DNA of 64,000 nucleotides. Source: Pieris napi. Its lineage: Eukaryota; Arthropoda; Insecta; Lepidoptera; Pieridae. The DNA is taken from positions 11,120,501-11,184,500 of the forward strand of contig NC_062250.1 of NCBI RefSeq assembly GCF_905475465.1, in the 5' to 3' direction. Positions 44,905 to 55,360 of this stretch are shown here, piece by piece. Each line of letters opens with the position of its first letter. Within the stretch, counting starts at the first letter, position 1. The notes below the pieces were generated by a model. That model was not told the DNA's origin and did no database searches. It saw nothing but the letters and a program-made list of their open reading frames with translations. Made by a program: the position numbers and the translations under genes.

Positions 44905-45175
44905 GTTTGTTAGGGCCGTGGGGGTTAATTAAAGATTTAAGTTGGCGACTGGAAGATAGTACCGGTGAACCCAGAGCTGCCTTGCGATTCTGTAACTCAC
45001 ACAGCGGTTTTCACAGCGGCGCGGCGGTCGGGCTCAAATCAGTCGTAAAGCAGTCATTTTACGATTTGGAATTTAGATAAACAATAAACTACTAGCTTCC
45101 TCCTTATCAGAATGCCAAATCGTAAAATGACTGCTTAGTATTTTCTGGAATGCGACGAGTGACAGCCCTAGCTCA
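44905..45175. repeat. GC-rich block with a 22-bp perfect inverted repeat
   Basis: Arms 45048-45069 and 45115-45136 (AAGCAGTCATTTTACGATTT and its complement) flank a 45-bp spacer. They sit in a GC-rich block (CAGCGGCGCGGCGGTCGGGC) that stands out from its flanks and reads like a structured element rather than an exon. Family unknown. Confidence 0.6.
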
Positions 45176-46344
45176 CCTGCATTAGAAACACGATCACTTT
45201 AGTGTTTACGTAGTATTTATTGGCTAAATTTATTTCCTGAAACCACTCGGTCGTGAAATTTTTCCTAACACTTTTTGCTCCTGCTTTTACAATGTTTATA
45301 AGGTGTTTCGATAATCTATTATTACTGTTCTAAGAAATGATTTTAAATTAAATTTTATTAATAGATAAGCTCCTACTTTTTAAAACTAGTTTTTAACAAC
45401 CTTGTTCAAAACTTCTCATGGAATTCATTTGAAAAACGTTATTTGTTCTATATTATGTATTTAATAATAACTCAGTTGATTAAATTGTTAACAGTTGCAA
45501 CAATTGTCTACATAAATTAGTATACAGTAGATATCGAGTTTTTGATTACTACAGAAATAATAATTGTTTCATACGATTAAGCCCCTGTGTGTCTCCCTGA
45601 TGCAAATAACTACGTAATTTCAACAATAATTTCTGACATCTCAAACAAACATATTTATAAAATCTTAAACATACAAAAAAATATATTTAGACAACACAAT
45701 TTTGTTTTGCCCCGCATATAACCGTAAAATCTTACTATCTTCTTGTTTTTTTTAGATATATTAGACTATCTCGAAAATCTATCCAAATGCCATATAATAT
45801 TTTTACAAATAGAACGCGTAAATAAAATCAACACAATATTTATCAAAACAAACTCACCAAACAATATAAACATTTGTAAATATATTATCTAACTGGAAGG
45901 AGCTCAGTAAATTATCACCGAAACAACGACCACATTGTTTTGGTAGCCACAAGCGACCACAATTAGTGGAAAACCAAACAATACCTGGTATCGACAGATT
46001 TCTTAATTATGAGATAATCGATTGCTAACAATCAAACATCCAACAATAATATTACTAAGAAAGATCTTTAAACATTTTGATCTTAGAAATTAAAAGTATC
46101 AATAGTCCCAAAGTCTCACTGGAATAATACCAAAACAGTTACACGAATTTATCAAATTGTTAGATCTGAAAATCTATTTATACACAAGTTAAAAAAACTG
46201 TGTTCACCTTGCTTAAGCCAGTGTGCAAAACTGTACCAGGATCATGAATCGATCCCAAACCCTGATGATGGATTTAAATCATGGATCAAATCAGATGGGT
46301 TTGTTTTGTTATTACACACTTAGTGTACGATAGATAGATAGCTA
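45176..46344. other. Unassigned AT-rich sequence
   Basis: No gene recognised. Confidence 0.35.
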
Positions 46345-46345
46345 G

Positions 46346-46552
46346 AAACGGGCAGGAGACTCACCTGATGTTAAGTGATACCGCCCGCCCATGGACACTC
46401 ACATTGCCAGAAGAATTGATACGCTCTTTTCTTGAAGGACCCTAAGTAGAATCGGTTCGGAAATACTTCAGTGGGCAGCTGGTTCCACATAGTGGTGGTG
46501 TGCGGCAAAAACGCTCAGTTGTGGAACGATGGACGTCGAGGTGATACGGATG
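46346..46552 (-). mobile_element. 5'-truncated LINE tail (47-kb LINE family)
   Basis: AAACGGGCAGGAGACTCACC, TAAGTGATACCGCCCGCCCA, GAATTGATACGCTCTTTTCT and CAGTGGGCAGCTGGTTCCAC. About 20 bp are missing at the GCCGGCC block. Confidence 0.9.
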
Positions 46553-47025
46553 ATATTTATTGTTATTTTCATTACATTGTTTGCAGTGTCTGCCTTCTCC
46601 TGAACTTTCCATTTGGATATGTTCTTTGCTTCATCCATCCATTTCTCCCTACAAACCTTTATGATTAGCCCATCCAATACAACACAAAAACCATGTAAAT
46701 ACTATTTTAATTCTTATTTACTCAATATAACGACTATAATCTTAACTATATTCGATAAGTTTTAATTCCATTCCATTCAGTAAACTTGGTGTAAACAATC
46801 AAATATATCACAAGCATTCTTCTAAAATAACATTACGTCATGTCAACATTACGTTGTTACGGTTATATGAATGTCGTATTGAAATTACGTGATGTTTAGA
46901 TTTACGAAAGATCTGTTCTGATCGGTTCTGAGCCTCCAATTGTAAAAAAATGGTATTTCAATATATACCTATGTAACTATTTTACATAGGTATAATATTA
47001 AGGTACTACTTTTACTTTTCCTAGT
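46553..47025. other. Unassigned AT-rich sequence upstream of the LINE
   Basis: No gene. TACATAGGTATAATATTAAG lies just before the LINE 5' region. Confidence 0.3.
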
Positions 47026-47209
47026 GGGAGTGCCATGCTGTTGCCTTCGGGCTTCAGCCAAATGGGCAGGCACGACCGGGGCAGTACCACTGTCTCTCAG
47101 AAAACCGGCGTGAAGTGATGCAATAAGTTTGCCTTATTGTACTCGCGTTTCGTGCGGTGAGAGAGACTCCCGGAGCCCATTCCCCCCCCCCCCCCCCCCT
47201 ACAAGAAAT

Positions 47210-47380
47210 ATGAAGGTGCAGAAAAAAAGACAGAATCTACCCCAGGGGGGTACCACACGCGCTCGCGGTTTAGAATCCCCCTCTGGGCGTCCAACACCGG
47301 GACACTCTGCGCCCGGTGGTGGACGCACAGGCTGCCCTTCGTATTCTGGGGGGGGGCAATTCTGCGCTCGGAAAAAATAA
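47210..47380 (+). CDS. Probable true N-terminus of the LINE protein, out of frame
   Basis: From ATG 47210 a basic, Gly/Pro-rich frame (MKVQKKRQNLPQ...) runs 56 codons and ends in a stop at 47378. It overlaps the start of the reverse-transcriptase frame in a different register, and the overlap contains a run of ten Gs. The most economical reading is one ancestral frame broken by a homopolymer slip, in the genome or in the sequence data. It could instead be a short leader frame. Confidence 0.5.
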   Translation: MKVQKKRQNLPQGGTTRARGLESPSGRPTPGHSAPGGGRTGCPSYSGGGQFCARKK

Positions 47381-50300
47381 CATAATTCGTTCTCGGGGCA
47401 AACGGAGCAAACCTACAAAGGCACCCCCGTCCACACTCGCCGTGGACTTCACAAATGTTAGGGGGCTCAATACCAATATCAACGCAGTCCACTACCATTT
47501 AGAGACTGCGAAGCCGGCCTTGCTCTTTCTTACCGAGACTCAGATTTCCTCCCCGGCTGATACTTCCTACCTCTCCTACCCGGGGTACAAATTGGAACAT
47601 TCATTTGTGCCGCGGGCGGGAGTTTGCGTGTACGTCAGAGAGGATATCTGTTCTCGTCGCCTCGGGACGCTTGAAGGAAGGGACCTATCTAACCTCTGGC
47701 TGCGCGTAGACTGCGATGACCATCCGCGATTCTACGCATGCCTGTATAGGTCCCATAGCGGAAATATCGAAACTGACCGACTCATTGAGCACATCCAAAT
47801 GGCTACAGATTCCCTGCTCGAAAGGGTTCCTACCGCTGAAATCGTGATACTTGGCGATTTTAACGCCCACCATGCCGATTGGCTCGGCTCTGAAACTACC
47901 GATCACGCGGGAAGATCCTTTCACGACTTTGCTTTAGCCTACGACCTGACACAAATGGTCCCTGCGATTACGCGAATACCAGATGTGGATGGTCATAAAC
48001 CCTCTTTGTTGGACCTTCTGCTGACTTCACATCCGGAGAACTATCAAGTCTCTGTTGACTCGCCATTGGGTTCATCAGATCATTGTGTGGTCCGGAGTAC
48101 TGTGCCATCTACGCGCCCTTCACGGCCCCGCTTTATGGGTTGTCGCCGTATTTGGCACTATAAGTCAGCAGATTGGGACGGGATGCGGTCTTTCTTTGCG
48201 TCCTACCCTTGGGGGCCTATGTGCTTTTCGCCGGAAGCTCCAGATTCCGTCGCCGCCTCTGTCGCCGAAGTGGTTCTGCAGGGCATGGAACTCTTTATTC
48301 CATTTTCTGCGGTGCCGATCGGTGGCAAGTCTCAGCCCTGGTTTAAACGTTCTTGCAAGGCGGCCTCGCGTCGAAAGCGAGAATGCTTTAAGGCATGGGC
48401 GGAAGCGGCGAAATCTCGTAATGCCAATACCAGCGAACTTAAAACAGCATATAACTCAGCCTCCAGGTCCTTCAAACGAGAAATCACTAAGGCAAAGTCA
48501 GAGCACATTGCCAGATTTGGCGAGAGATTGGCCCAACTCCCTTCAGGGACTCGAGCCTTCTGGTCTCTCGCCAAAGCTGTCCAGGGGAATTTTTGTCAGC
48601 CCTCCATTCCGCCACTGCACAGGGAGGACGACTCTCTGGCCCACACTGCGAAGGAGAAGGCCGACTTTTTGGGCTGTCTCTTCGCGTCCAACTCGACTTT
48701 GGATGACCGAGGGAGATCACCACCGACCATTTCGCGGTGTGATTCCTCGATGCCGGAAATCACATTCCGGCAACGTGCTGTCCGCAAAGCACTATCTTCC
48801 TTGGACATTCATAAGTCGAGCGGGCCGGATGGTATCCCCCCAATTGTGCTGCGTACTTGTGCTCCTGAGTTGGCTCCGGTCTTAACGCGCCTTTTCCGGT
48901 ACCTGTACTCGCTCGGCACTGTCCCGAAGTGCTGGAAGACCGCTTCGATACATCCGATCCCAAAAAAAGGCGATCGCTCTGATCCGTCCAACTATCGCCC
49001 AATAGCTATAACCTCCTTGTTCTCCAAAATAATGGAAACCATTATTAATTGCCAGCTCTTGAGTTATCTAGAAGGTCACCAGTTGATTAGCGATTCTCAG
49101 TACGGCTTTCGTCGTGGTCGCTCAGCTGGTGACCTCCTTGTATACCTTACCCATAGGTGGGCGGAAGCAATTGAGTCCAAGGGGGAGGCGCTGGCGGTAA
49201 GTTTGGACATAGCGAAAGCCTTCGATCGGGTGTGGCACAGAGCACTGCTCTCGAAGCTTCCAGCCTATGGGCTTCCCGAGAAATTATGCGATTGGATCTC
49301 CAGCTTTCTGGCCGATCGGAGCATCAAGGTCGTCATCGACGGAGCATGTTCCGACCTTAAACCCGTGAACGCTGGGGTCCCACAAGGCTGTGTTCTTTCC
49401 CCGACCCTATTTCTTCTGCATATCAATGATATGTTGCAACTTAGCAACATTCATTGCTATGCGGATGACAGCACTGGCGATTTTCTTTACACTGGCCGGG
49501 CAGGTATTTCTCGGGCAGTTGTTGATGAGTACCGGAACAAACTTGTGTCTGAAGTCGAAACTCTACTACGTGGAGTCTCAGACTGGGGCAGACAAAACCT
49601 AGTCCAATTTAACCCCAAGAAGACACAAGTTTGCGCGTTTTCCGCTAAAAAAACACCCTTTGTCGCTACTCCTCTTTTCGAAAACACTCTTCTTAAAGCC
49701 ACAGCCAGCATTGCAATACTTGGCGTTGACATATCGAACGACGTTCAGTTTCGCGGTCACTTGGAGGGAAAGGCTAAATTAGCCTCCAAAAAGCTTGGTG
49801 TGCTCAGCAAGGCGAGGCGGTACTTCACTCCGGGCCACCGCATGCAACTATATAAAGCGCAAATTCGGCCCCACATGGAGTACTGCTCTCACCTCTGGGC
49901 GGGGGCTCCCCAGTACCAGCTCCTTCCACTTGACCGTATACAACGCAGAGCGGTTCGAATCGTCGACGACCAATCCCTCTCCGAGCGGCTTGATCCTTTG
50001 GCGTTGCGTAGAGATGTGGGGTCACTCTGCATCTTCTACCGCATTTACCATGGAGAGTGTTCAGAGGAGTTGTTCGGATTAATACCTGCAGCTGAATTTC
50101 ATCATCGGACGTCGAGACAGAATACGAAATTCCACCCGTATCACCTCGACGTCCGCCGTTCCACAACTGAGCGTTTTTCAAGGCAGTTTTTGCCGCGCAC
50201 AACCACTATGTGGAACCAGCTGCCCACTGAAGTATTTCCGAACCAATTCGACTTAGGGTCCTTCAAGAAAAGAGCGTACCTATTCTTAAAAGGCCGGCAA

Positions 50301-50396
50301 CGCACTCGCGAGCCCTCTGGCATTGAGAGTGTCCATGGGCGGCGGTATCACTTAACATCAGGTGAGCCTCCTGCCCGTTTGCCCCCCGTTCTATAA
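47274..50396 (+). CDS. Endonuclease/reverse transcriptase of a LINE
   Basis: This retrotransposon protein nicks host DNA and copies its RNA at the nick. The open frame runs from just after a TAG at 47271. Numbered from the GTG codon at 47316 it spans 1026 residues. An apurinic-type endonuclease fills about residues 38-262 (TETQ at 73, GDFNAHH at 180, SSDH at 253). The reverse transcriptase lies at about 495-805 (GPDG at 503, YRPIAI at 560, the first catalytic Asp in SLDIAKAFD at 631, GVPQG at 687, YADD at 715). The C-terminal part is LINE-specific. The frame has no ATG near its start. The likely ATG at 47210 is in another frame, so a one-base shift at the G-run near 47350 probably separates them. 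No gag-like zinc-knuckle frame is present. The lineage is Jockey/CR1-like by motif, without proof. Confidence 0.95.
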   Translation, partial: NPPLGVQHRDTLRPVVDAQAALRILGGGNSALGKNNIIRSRGKRSKPTKAPPSTLAVDFTNVRGLNTNINAVHYHLETAKPALLFLTETQISSPADTSYLSYPGYKLEHSFVPRAGVCVYVREDICSRRLGTLEGRDLSNLWLRVDCDDHPRFYACLYRSHSGNIETDRLIEHIQMATDSLLERVPTAEIVILGDFNAHHADWLGSETTDHAGRSFHDFALAYDLTQMVPAITRIPDVDGHKPSLLDLLLTSHPENYQVSVDSPLGSSDHCVVRSTVPSTRPSRPRFMGCRRIWHYKSADWDGMRSFFASYPWGPMCFSPEAPDSVAASVAEVVLQGMELFIPFSAVPIGGKSQPWFKRSCKAASRRKRECFKAWAEAAKSRNANTSELKTAYNSASRSFKREITKAKSEHIARFGERLAQLPSGTRAFWSLAKAVQGNFCQPSIPPLHREDDSLAHTAKEKADFLGCLFASNSTLDDRGRSPPTISRCDSSMPEITFRQRAVRKALSSLDIHKSSGPDGIPPIVLRTCAPELAPVLTRLFRYLYSLGTVPKCWKTASIHPIPKKGDRSDPSNYRPIAITSLFSKIMETIINCQLLSYLEGHQLISDSQYGFRRGRSAGDLLVYLTHRWAEAIESKGEALAVSLDIAKAFDRVWHRALLSKLPAYGLPEKLCDWISSFLADRSIKVVIDGACSDLKPVNAGVPQGCVLSPTLFLLHINDMLQLSNIHCYADDSTGDFLYTGRAGISRAVVDEYRNKLVSEVETLLRGVSDWGRQNLVQFNPKKTQVCAFSAKKTPFVATPLFENTLLKATASIAILGVDISNDVQFRGHLEGKAKLASKKLGVLSKARRYFTPGHRMQLYKAQIRPHMEYCSHLWAGAPQYQLLPLDRIQRRAVRIVDDQSLSERLDPLALRRDVGSLCIFYRIYHGECSEELFGLIPAAEFHHRTSRQNTKFHPYHLDVRRSTTERFSRQFLPRTTTMWNQLPTEVFPNQFDLGSFKKRAYLFLKGRQRTREPSGIESVHGRRYHLTSGEPPARLPPVL

Positions 50397-50420
50397 AAAA
50401 AAAAAAAAAAAAAAAAAACT

Positions 50421-50679
50421 ACTGTTGACGGTTAAAAGATGGGTTTTGAATGGAAACTCACTGTTGGCCTTAAGTGCCTTAACAGCTCCGCTCAGGTGGT
50501 ACTTTCTTCTATTACTTTGTTAATACAGGTAATACATACTCTCTCTGATTTCACATATTATTCTTATTATTATTAACGCTTTAGTAATGAGTCCATACAA
50601 AAATTGGTTGGTATTCTAAGTTGTAAAAAATTAAGGTAGTTTTTTATTGTTTTTGATGTGAAAATCTTATATTATAAAA
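50421..50679. other. Unassigned flank of the LINE
   Basis: Nothing recognised. Confidence 0.3.
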
Positions 50680-50682
50680 TTA

Positions 50683-50940
50683 TTTTATTATTAACAATTT
50701 TCTTAACTAACCTTAAAATATAATATAAAAATATATTATTAAAAGGAGTCCCTTTAGGCAAGGTTCCGAAGATACTGGCAGCGTTCCACCTTTGAATAGC
50801 TAAACTTATTATTTGTCCGAGGTAGTTGCCAGCTCTTCGGTCTCCTGTGATTTCGACTAACCTTTTTGCTATTTCCTTAAAAAGCCTATTAGCGCAAAGA
50901 CCCCACGCACCAAGGGCCACGGCACCGAATGGGACAAAAT
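50683..50940 (-). pseudogene. LINE pol C-terminal fragment (family 'TGDRRAG')
   Basis: Minus-strand frame: ALGAWGLCANRLFKEIAKRL, VEITGDRRAGNYLGQ, SLAIQRWNAASIFGT and LPKGTPF. The VPF-x-VALGAWG start and the AIQR-x-NAAS block are the two hallmarks of a conserved C-terminal extension found in a widespread animal LINE family. The same ending is found at 20925-21100 on the plus strand, and a decayed copy lies at 60390-60900. It is truncated upstream near 50940, where a PFGAVALG-like start is still readable. The AT-rich tail (50683-50750) is shared with the 21-kb copy. Confidence 0.75.
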
Positions 50941-51864
50941 GATATTAGGAGCCTAGACCCCTGTATTTCTATGCTTTTTTTTTGTGGTCTAATAATGTAA
51001 GCCTCTTCCATATTTTTCCATTTCTCTTTTTTCTCAACGCATTGTTCAGATCTAATTGACTTGTTTTGGATGATAGGTATCTTACGTTAAAAGTGCATAA
51101 TTTTAATTGTTGTGACGTGGAGCGCCCTTTCCTTATTTTTATCCTGTTCTTCGTTTTTCATATGTATGGGTGATGGTCGCCCACGGGGACCAGCCGGATT
51201 GGGGAGTATTTTGTTAACAAACATTCTCATAACATTTAACATATAATAGCATTTTAAAATTCATCAAATTTAACGAAATACAAAAACTATCAAACGTGGT
51301 CGACAGAATAGTGCACAAAACTTAGAATTAAATGAGTTCTATACAACCTGTCATGTTGTTTTCTTGTTATGTTTAGAGCTTTCTAGTTATTTAGATAAAT
51401 AGCAATGTAATGGTGCTATTAATATCACGCAAATCACCCAACCTAGCCGTTTTCTTCGTGATCACATTTCGTCTCCAAGACCTATAGTTACAAAGCGACA
51501 TATATTTTATTTGCACATACGTTCTTATGTTTTATATTATTTTGGTAAGTTAGAAACTTTAATTTAGCGTGGTTGTAATGTTAGTCTCTGGTCAAGAGAT
51601 AATTCAAAAAACATCTTGTAACATCATCTTTATTACAATAAATTGGTGTAAAGTTACAATATTTATAATTATGAAACATAAAGGATTATTACATTGTTTA
51701 ATTGTCATTTGTATCTTCAATCAAATCGCGTTACGTTTTATTCATAAAATCTACTTTGTACTTTAGTTAAAACGGTGCAATTATATTAAATATCTAGTTG
51801 ATGAAGTGCGACGTGATCAAAACAATGTGGAGATACGTTAATTAGTTAGGAATATTTATTTCGT
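50941..51864. other. Unassigned sequence
   Basis: No gene. GGTGATGGTCGCCCACGGGG at 51171 is a local GC-rich patch of unknown origin. Confidence 0.3.
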
Positions 51865-51865
51865 A

Positions 51866-52436
51866 CGGCCCTTTCTCCACTGCTCCGGTCCGGCGTCGGA
51901 TACCGGAATGAGTCATGAGAAAAATATCGGAAGGCCGGATTGCGCTTCTCCACTTTATCCGATCCGATAATAATCGATAGTTGTATATTTATCATGCAAC
52001 ACTTATATTAACTAAAACCCACATACTTTATTTTATTAATAAAACGTTCTAAATTCTGAATATTTTATTGCCCTGGCAAGTTTATTACTTTTTTATATTG
52101 TCTATGTTAAAATATTATAATCTTCTTAATAAATAATTCACTAATACTATGGTATAAAAATATAAATAAATAGCAACAAAATTTGGTTTGGTCCAGGTTA
52201 TCCAGATTCTTTCAAATTAAAGAAACTATAAATAAACCTGTGAATAATAATTTATAACCTCTTGGATACTTGGATATACTTAGACCGATAAAACACCGCG
52301 TTCCGATCTATAGCAAGTTATCGGATCGTTAAAAACCGGATGCCGGAGTAGTGGAGAAGTACGTTAGTACTGTTGTGAGTTTCTAAATCGGATCGGTAAT
52401 TAACGTTTGCCGGACCAAAGCAGTGGAGAAAGGGCG
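51866..52436. mobile_element. Inverted-repeat element (MITE-like), about 570 bp
   Basis: The ends GGCCCTTTCTCCACTGCTCC (from 51868) and TTTGGTCCGGC-type complement (52409-52435, GCAGTGGAGAAAGGGC) form a terminal inverted repeat of about 28 bp with two or three mismatches. Inside, subterminal GGATCGGAT/ATCCGATCC and TTCTCCACT/AGTGGAGAA motifs recur in both orientations (51948 and 52351). There is no coding sequence. GTA occurs on both sides and may be the target duplication. Confidence 0.8.
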
Positions 52437-53100
52437 TAATACTAACATAAATAAAATAAAAAAAAAATTAAAACGTAAACATAACAATCAAATATACAGT
52501 ATTTACAATTTTCTTAACCTATATAGTAATAATAAAACAATTAAAAATTAATAAAAATATAATTAAAATAAATTTTAAAAGGTTGGTGCTTGTGGCAGTG
52601 TACCTTTAACGCGAGTGTTTTCTGGCTGTATTCTTATTGTCTATAAAAAAATGTCAGATTTTTAGTATATGTTACATCTCTCAAAAACCTGGGTCCCAGT
52701 AACATGTTTTATTTATGGCTTTAATATACGTCACACACATATCGTAAAAGGTATCAAATTATCGGAAAAACATCTATAAAATATTTATTAAGGTTTTGAT
52801 GACACTTCGATAATAAAGCTATTTACAGTCTGATGTTAGTTACATTAATAAACAGATAGTAACTTCTGTCAATAAGAAACTATTTATATAAAAATTAACG
52901 ATATACATATATATAAATTATGTCCTGCTTGTACGAAAGCAATAAATTCTAACGGGCTTTTTAGTGAGCACATTAGATGTTGTAATGCCTAATGAAGGTT
53001 TTGGGGAATAACTAAATATTAGACTTAAAATATAACAATTATTTTTAAAGTCACAAATGTAGCTGAACAAACAAAATCCAGTAGCCAGTAAAGGTCTTCT
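52437..53100. other. Unassigned AT-rich sequence
   Basis: Nothing recognised. Confidence 0.3.
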
Positions 53101-53104
53101 AGCC

Positions 53105-53240
53105 AGTACTATAGAAACAGAAAGAATAGCGGGGAAGGATTAGAAAATGGTAACAGGGAAGAGAGACATGTGGAGGAATTTTGAGGAGGTCTTCCCTCGG
53201 TCGGAGGTCGTGTAATATATCTATATATATATAATGAAAA
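53105..53240 (+). pseudogene. LINE 3' coding scrap
   Basis: RDMWRNFEEVFPRSE matches the terminal W-x-x-FEE block seen at 6835-6860. It ends in a TATA-rich tail. Confidence 0.45.
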
Positions 53241-53605
53241 TGGTCTTCGTTTGAGGCTCAATCACGCCTAAACCACATGAAACTACCACCATTCGATGCG
53301 AAATTTTTCCTAGATGGTTTATGGCTATTTATTTATTAAATTCCAACGTTCCTTCATTTTTTTATTGCTGTTTTACTTTTATGAAAATTTATCCATACGG
53401 ACTTCACCGCGGAAACATTCGGGGAGGCTTCCTAGAACCTCTAAACGTCAACATCTGTTAAAAACTCGATTTTCGAAATATTTCAATTTTCTTAGCGGGT
53501 AGTTGAAAAGAAGAATAATAAAAATATGAAAAAAAATAAAATAATGAAACATAAAATTTATTTTAATTCGTCCAGCAAAGCGGGCGCGAAACGGCTAGTG
53601 TTAAA
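53241..53605 (+). repeat. Dispersed non-coding transposon-like sequence
   Basis: GAGGCTCAATCACGCCTAAA then CCACATGAAACTACC at the start, and CAGCAAAGCGGGCGCGAAAC then GGCTAGTG at the end, are hallmark edges of a common lepidopteran non-autonomous element. A 62-codon frame inside is chance. Confidence 0.5.
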
Positions 53606-53885
53606 TATAATGATATGGACTTAATGTAATCCTGATTATGTACTGGAATAAAGGCTATTTCTTTTCATAATTTTTATAAAATAAAAATTAATTAAGTGTT
53701 TTGGGATACTTATGAAATACTTTTAAATACTAAGAAACTTATTATAATACCAAAAGCCAATAAAAACATTATTTTTTCCATACAAATGCGCAATATAAAA
53801 AAATCTAATTAACTATCAAAAATGTTTTGTGAACTGTGTTAAAGCAATCCGTCTGAGTTTTGGACTGTAATGAGATGATAGATAA

Positions 53886-54128
53886 GCAGAGATGGCCGAG
53901 TGGCTTCAGCGTGCGACTATAAACTTGAGGTCGTAATTTCGATCCCCAGCTGTGCACCAATGGACTTTATTTCTTGTGTGTTTAACATTCGCTCGAATGG
54001 TCGAAACATCGTGAGGAAACCGGCTTGCTTTAGACCCAAGAAATCGACGGCGTGTGTCAGGCACAGGAGGCTGTCAGACAGATAAATCTGAAGCGCATAT
54101 TCAAGATAGATAATAGCGCCACTGATTT
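53886..54128 (+). repeat. SINE family A, near full length
   Basis: GCAGAGATGGCCGAGTGGCT, GTCGTAATTTCGATCCCCAG, GACGGCGTGTGTCAGGCACA, then a deletion, and TAGCGCCACTGATTT. Confidence 0.93.
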
Positions 54129-54439
54129 TTATTTATTTAATTGGATGATAGATTTACTAGAAAACACGTTTATCAGACGTTTAGTACAGCACAAGTCTGT
54201 ATAATCACTTTAAAAATTGTTATTAGCTTTATTTACCATTTCGCAGTTTCGCTGCACATCAAGATCTGATGAGAGATTCTTGCTAACGTGTATAAAAACA
54301 CGTTCGTTCCAAGTTTTTATCCACTTCCGTATATGCGCTTTTTAATAACGCCATGTTCAAGATGAAAGCAGGTATTGTAAGTTGAAGAGTTAAAAATAAA
54401 TTATAGCAGTGAGTTATGTAACCTAACTTTAGTTAATAT
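54129..54439. other. Unassigned sequence
   Basis: Nothing recognised. Confidence 0.3.
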
Positions 54440-54575
54440 TTATATATTTTAGTTAATAATTAGAAGCGCAAACTAAATATTAACAATCATCTTACACTTG
54501 TAGCCAATAAATTGAAAACGTCAGTTTCGGAAGTAATAATAAATGAGCCCTTTAGTTTTTCATAAACTCATAAAT
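54440..54575 (+). repeat. Dispersed repeat shared with 44200-44295
   Basis: AGTTAATAATTAGAAGCGCA, CATCTTACACTTGTAGCC and AAATGAGCCCTTTAGTTTTT. Confidence 0.5.
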
Positions 54576-54584
54576 TCTAAATTA

Positions 54585-54800
54585 CCCGGACATACAACGA
54601 CCAATATAAAAAAAAAAAAAAATTTAAGCCTTGACTTGTGTAAGCTATCGCGGAATATGGAAAAGGAGTATTACGAATATCCATAACACAAAATCACCTG
54701 CATCATGAGCATTCCCCACATACACACTTTTACGTAAGGAGCTGCAACCATTACACCATGTTCCACATGACATCTTAAGTAATAAATAATAATAAATAAT
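54585..54800 (+). pseudogene. LINE C-terminal scrap, same block as 2725-2840
   Basis: ACATACAACGACCAATAT, then a run of 15 As, then TTTAAGCCTTGACTTGTGTA and AGCTATCGCGGAATATGG. The A-run is absent at 2740, so it was inserted or expanded within the repeat. Confidence 0.6.
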
Positions 54801-55354
54801 TAAAAAACAAAGTTTTTTCCCTCTATCAGCAGGAGCAAGCACTTACATTTTCGTGGGAACAACACGAAAATACATGGTCGAAATAACTAACAACACCATC
54901 TAACATCCTTGATGATGTTGTCCTTTCTGACCATAACTATTTATATCATTACAAAGTTAATTACGTACCTATGTCAAAATCGTACTTAATAGTAATGTTA
55001 CTGTAAATGTACTCGCAAATGTTACCTATTATTATAGGTAACATTTGCGAGCTGATTAAATCTTGAACATTCCCAATCAAAGTTTACGCGCTATACATTC
55101 TCAGAGTTAAACAATGCATAATCCGGTTAGGTTAGTATGTGAGTATGTCAGCGCAGTCATTAGTTAGAATTAGCGGTTCGTATACTGTCATTGAGATTCT
55201 ATGCTACGATGTACAGTTTGCCGGTGTACAATATACTTACGTCTGCACCGATTCATTGTAATACATACCAATATCGATAGCGAAATTACACACAAAATCG
55301 CTATTTCTAGGCTACTTCCACATTAGGCTGGATCACCAGCTTTTACTTAAAAAA
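54801..55354. other. Unassigned sequence with an 18-bp hairpin
   Basis: CTCGCAAATGTTACCTAT at 55012-55029 is exactly complementary to 55034-55051, with a four-base loop. No gene is seen. Confidence 0.5.
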
Positions 55355-55360
55355 CGTGAG

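Larger units (their letters stand above)
47027..50420 (+). mobile_element. Near full-length APE-type LINE
   Basis: The 5' UTR begins near 47027 (CTAGTGGGAGTGCCATGCTG, GGCTTCAGCCAAATGGGCAG, CTGTCTCTCAGAAAACCGGC) and runs about 180 bp to an ATG at 47210. A C-run (47182-47199) and a G-run (47347-47356) interrupt it. One long reverse-transcriptase frame follows, and the poly(A) tail at 50396-50420 starts inside the stop codon. Many 5'-truncated copies in this window share this 3' end, so the family has been active here. A short ACTACT near 47005-47012 and after the tail (50418-50424) is a possible but weak target-site duplication. Confidence 0.92.

Noticed and set aside
48055..48885. 276-codon frame inside the LINE
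   Set aside because: Overlaps the reverse-transcriptase frame in another register; composition and position mark it as a shadow.
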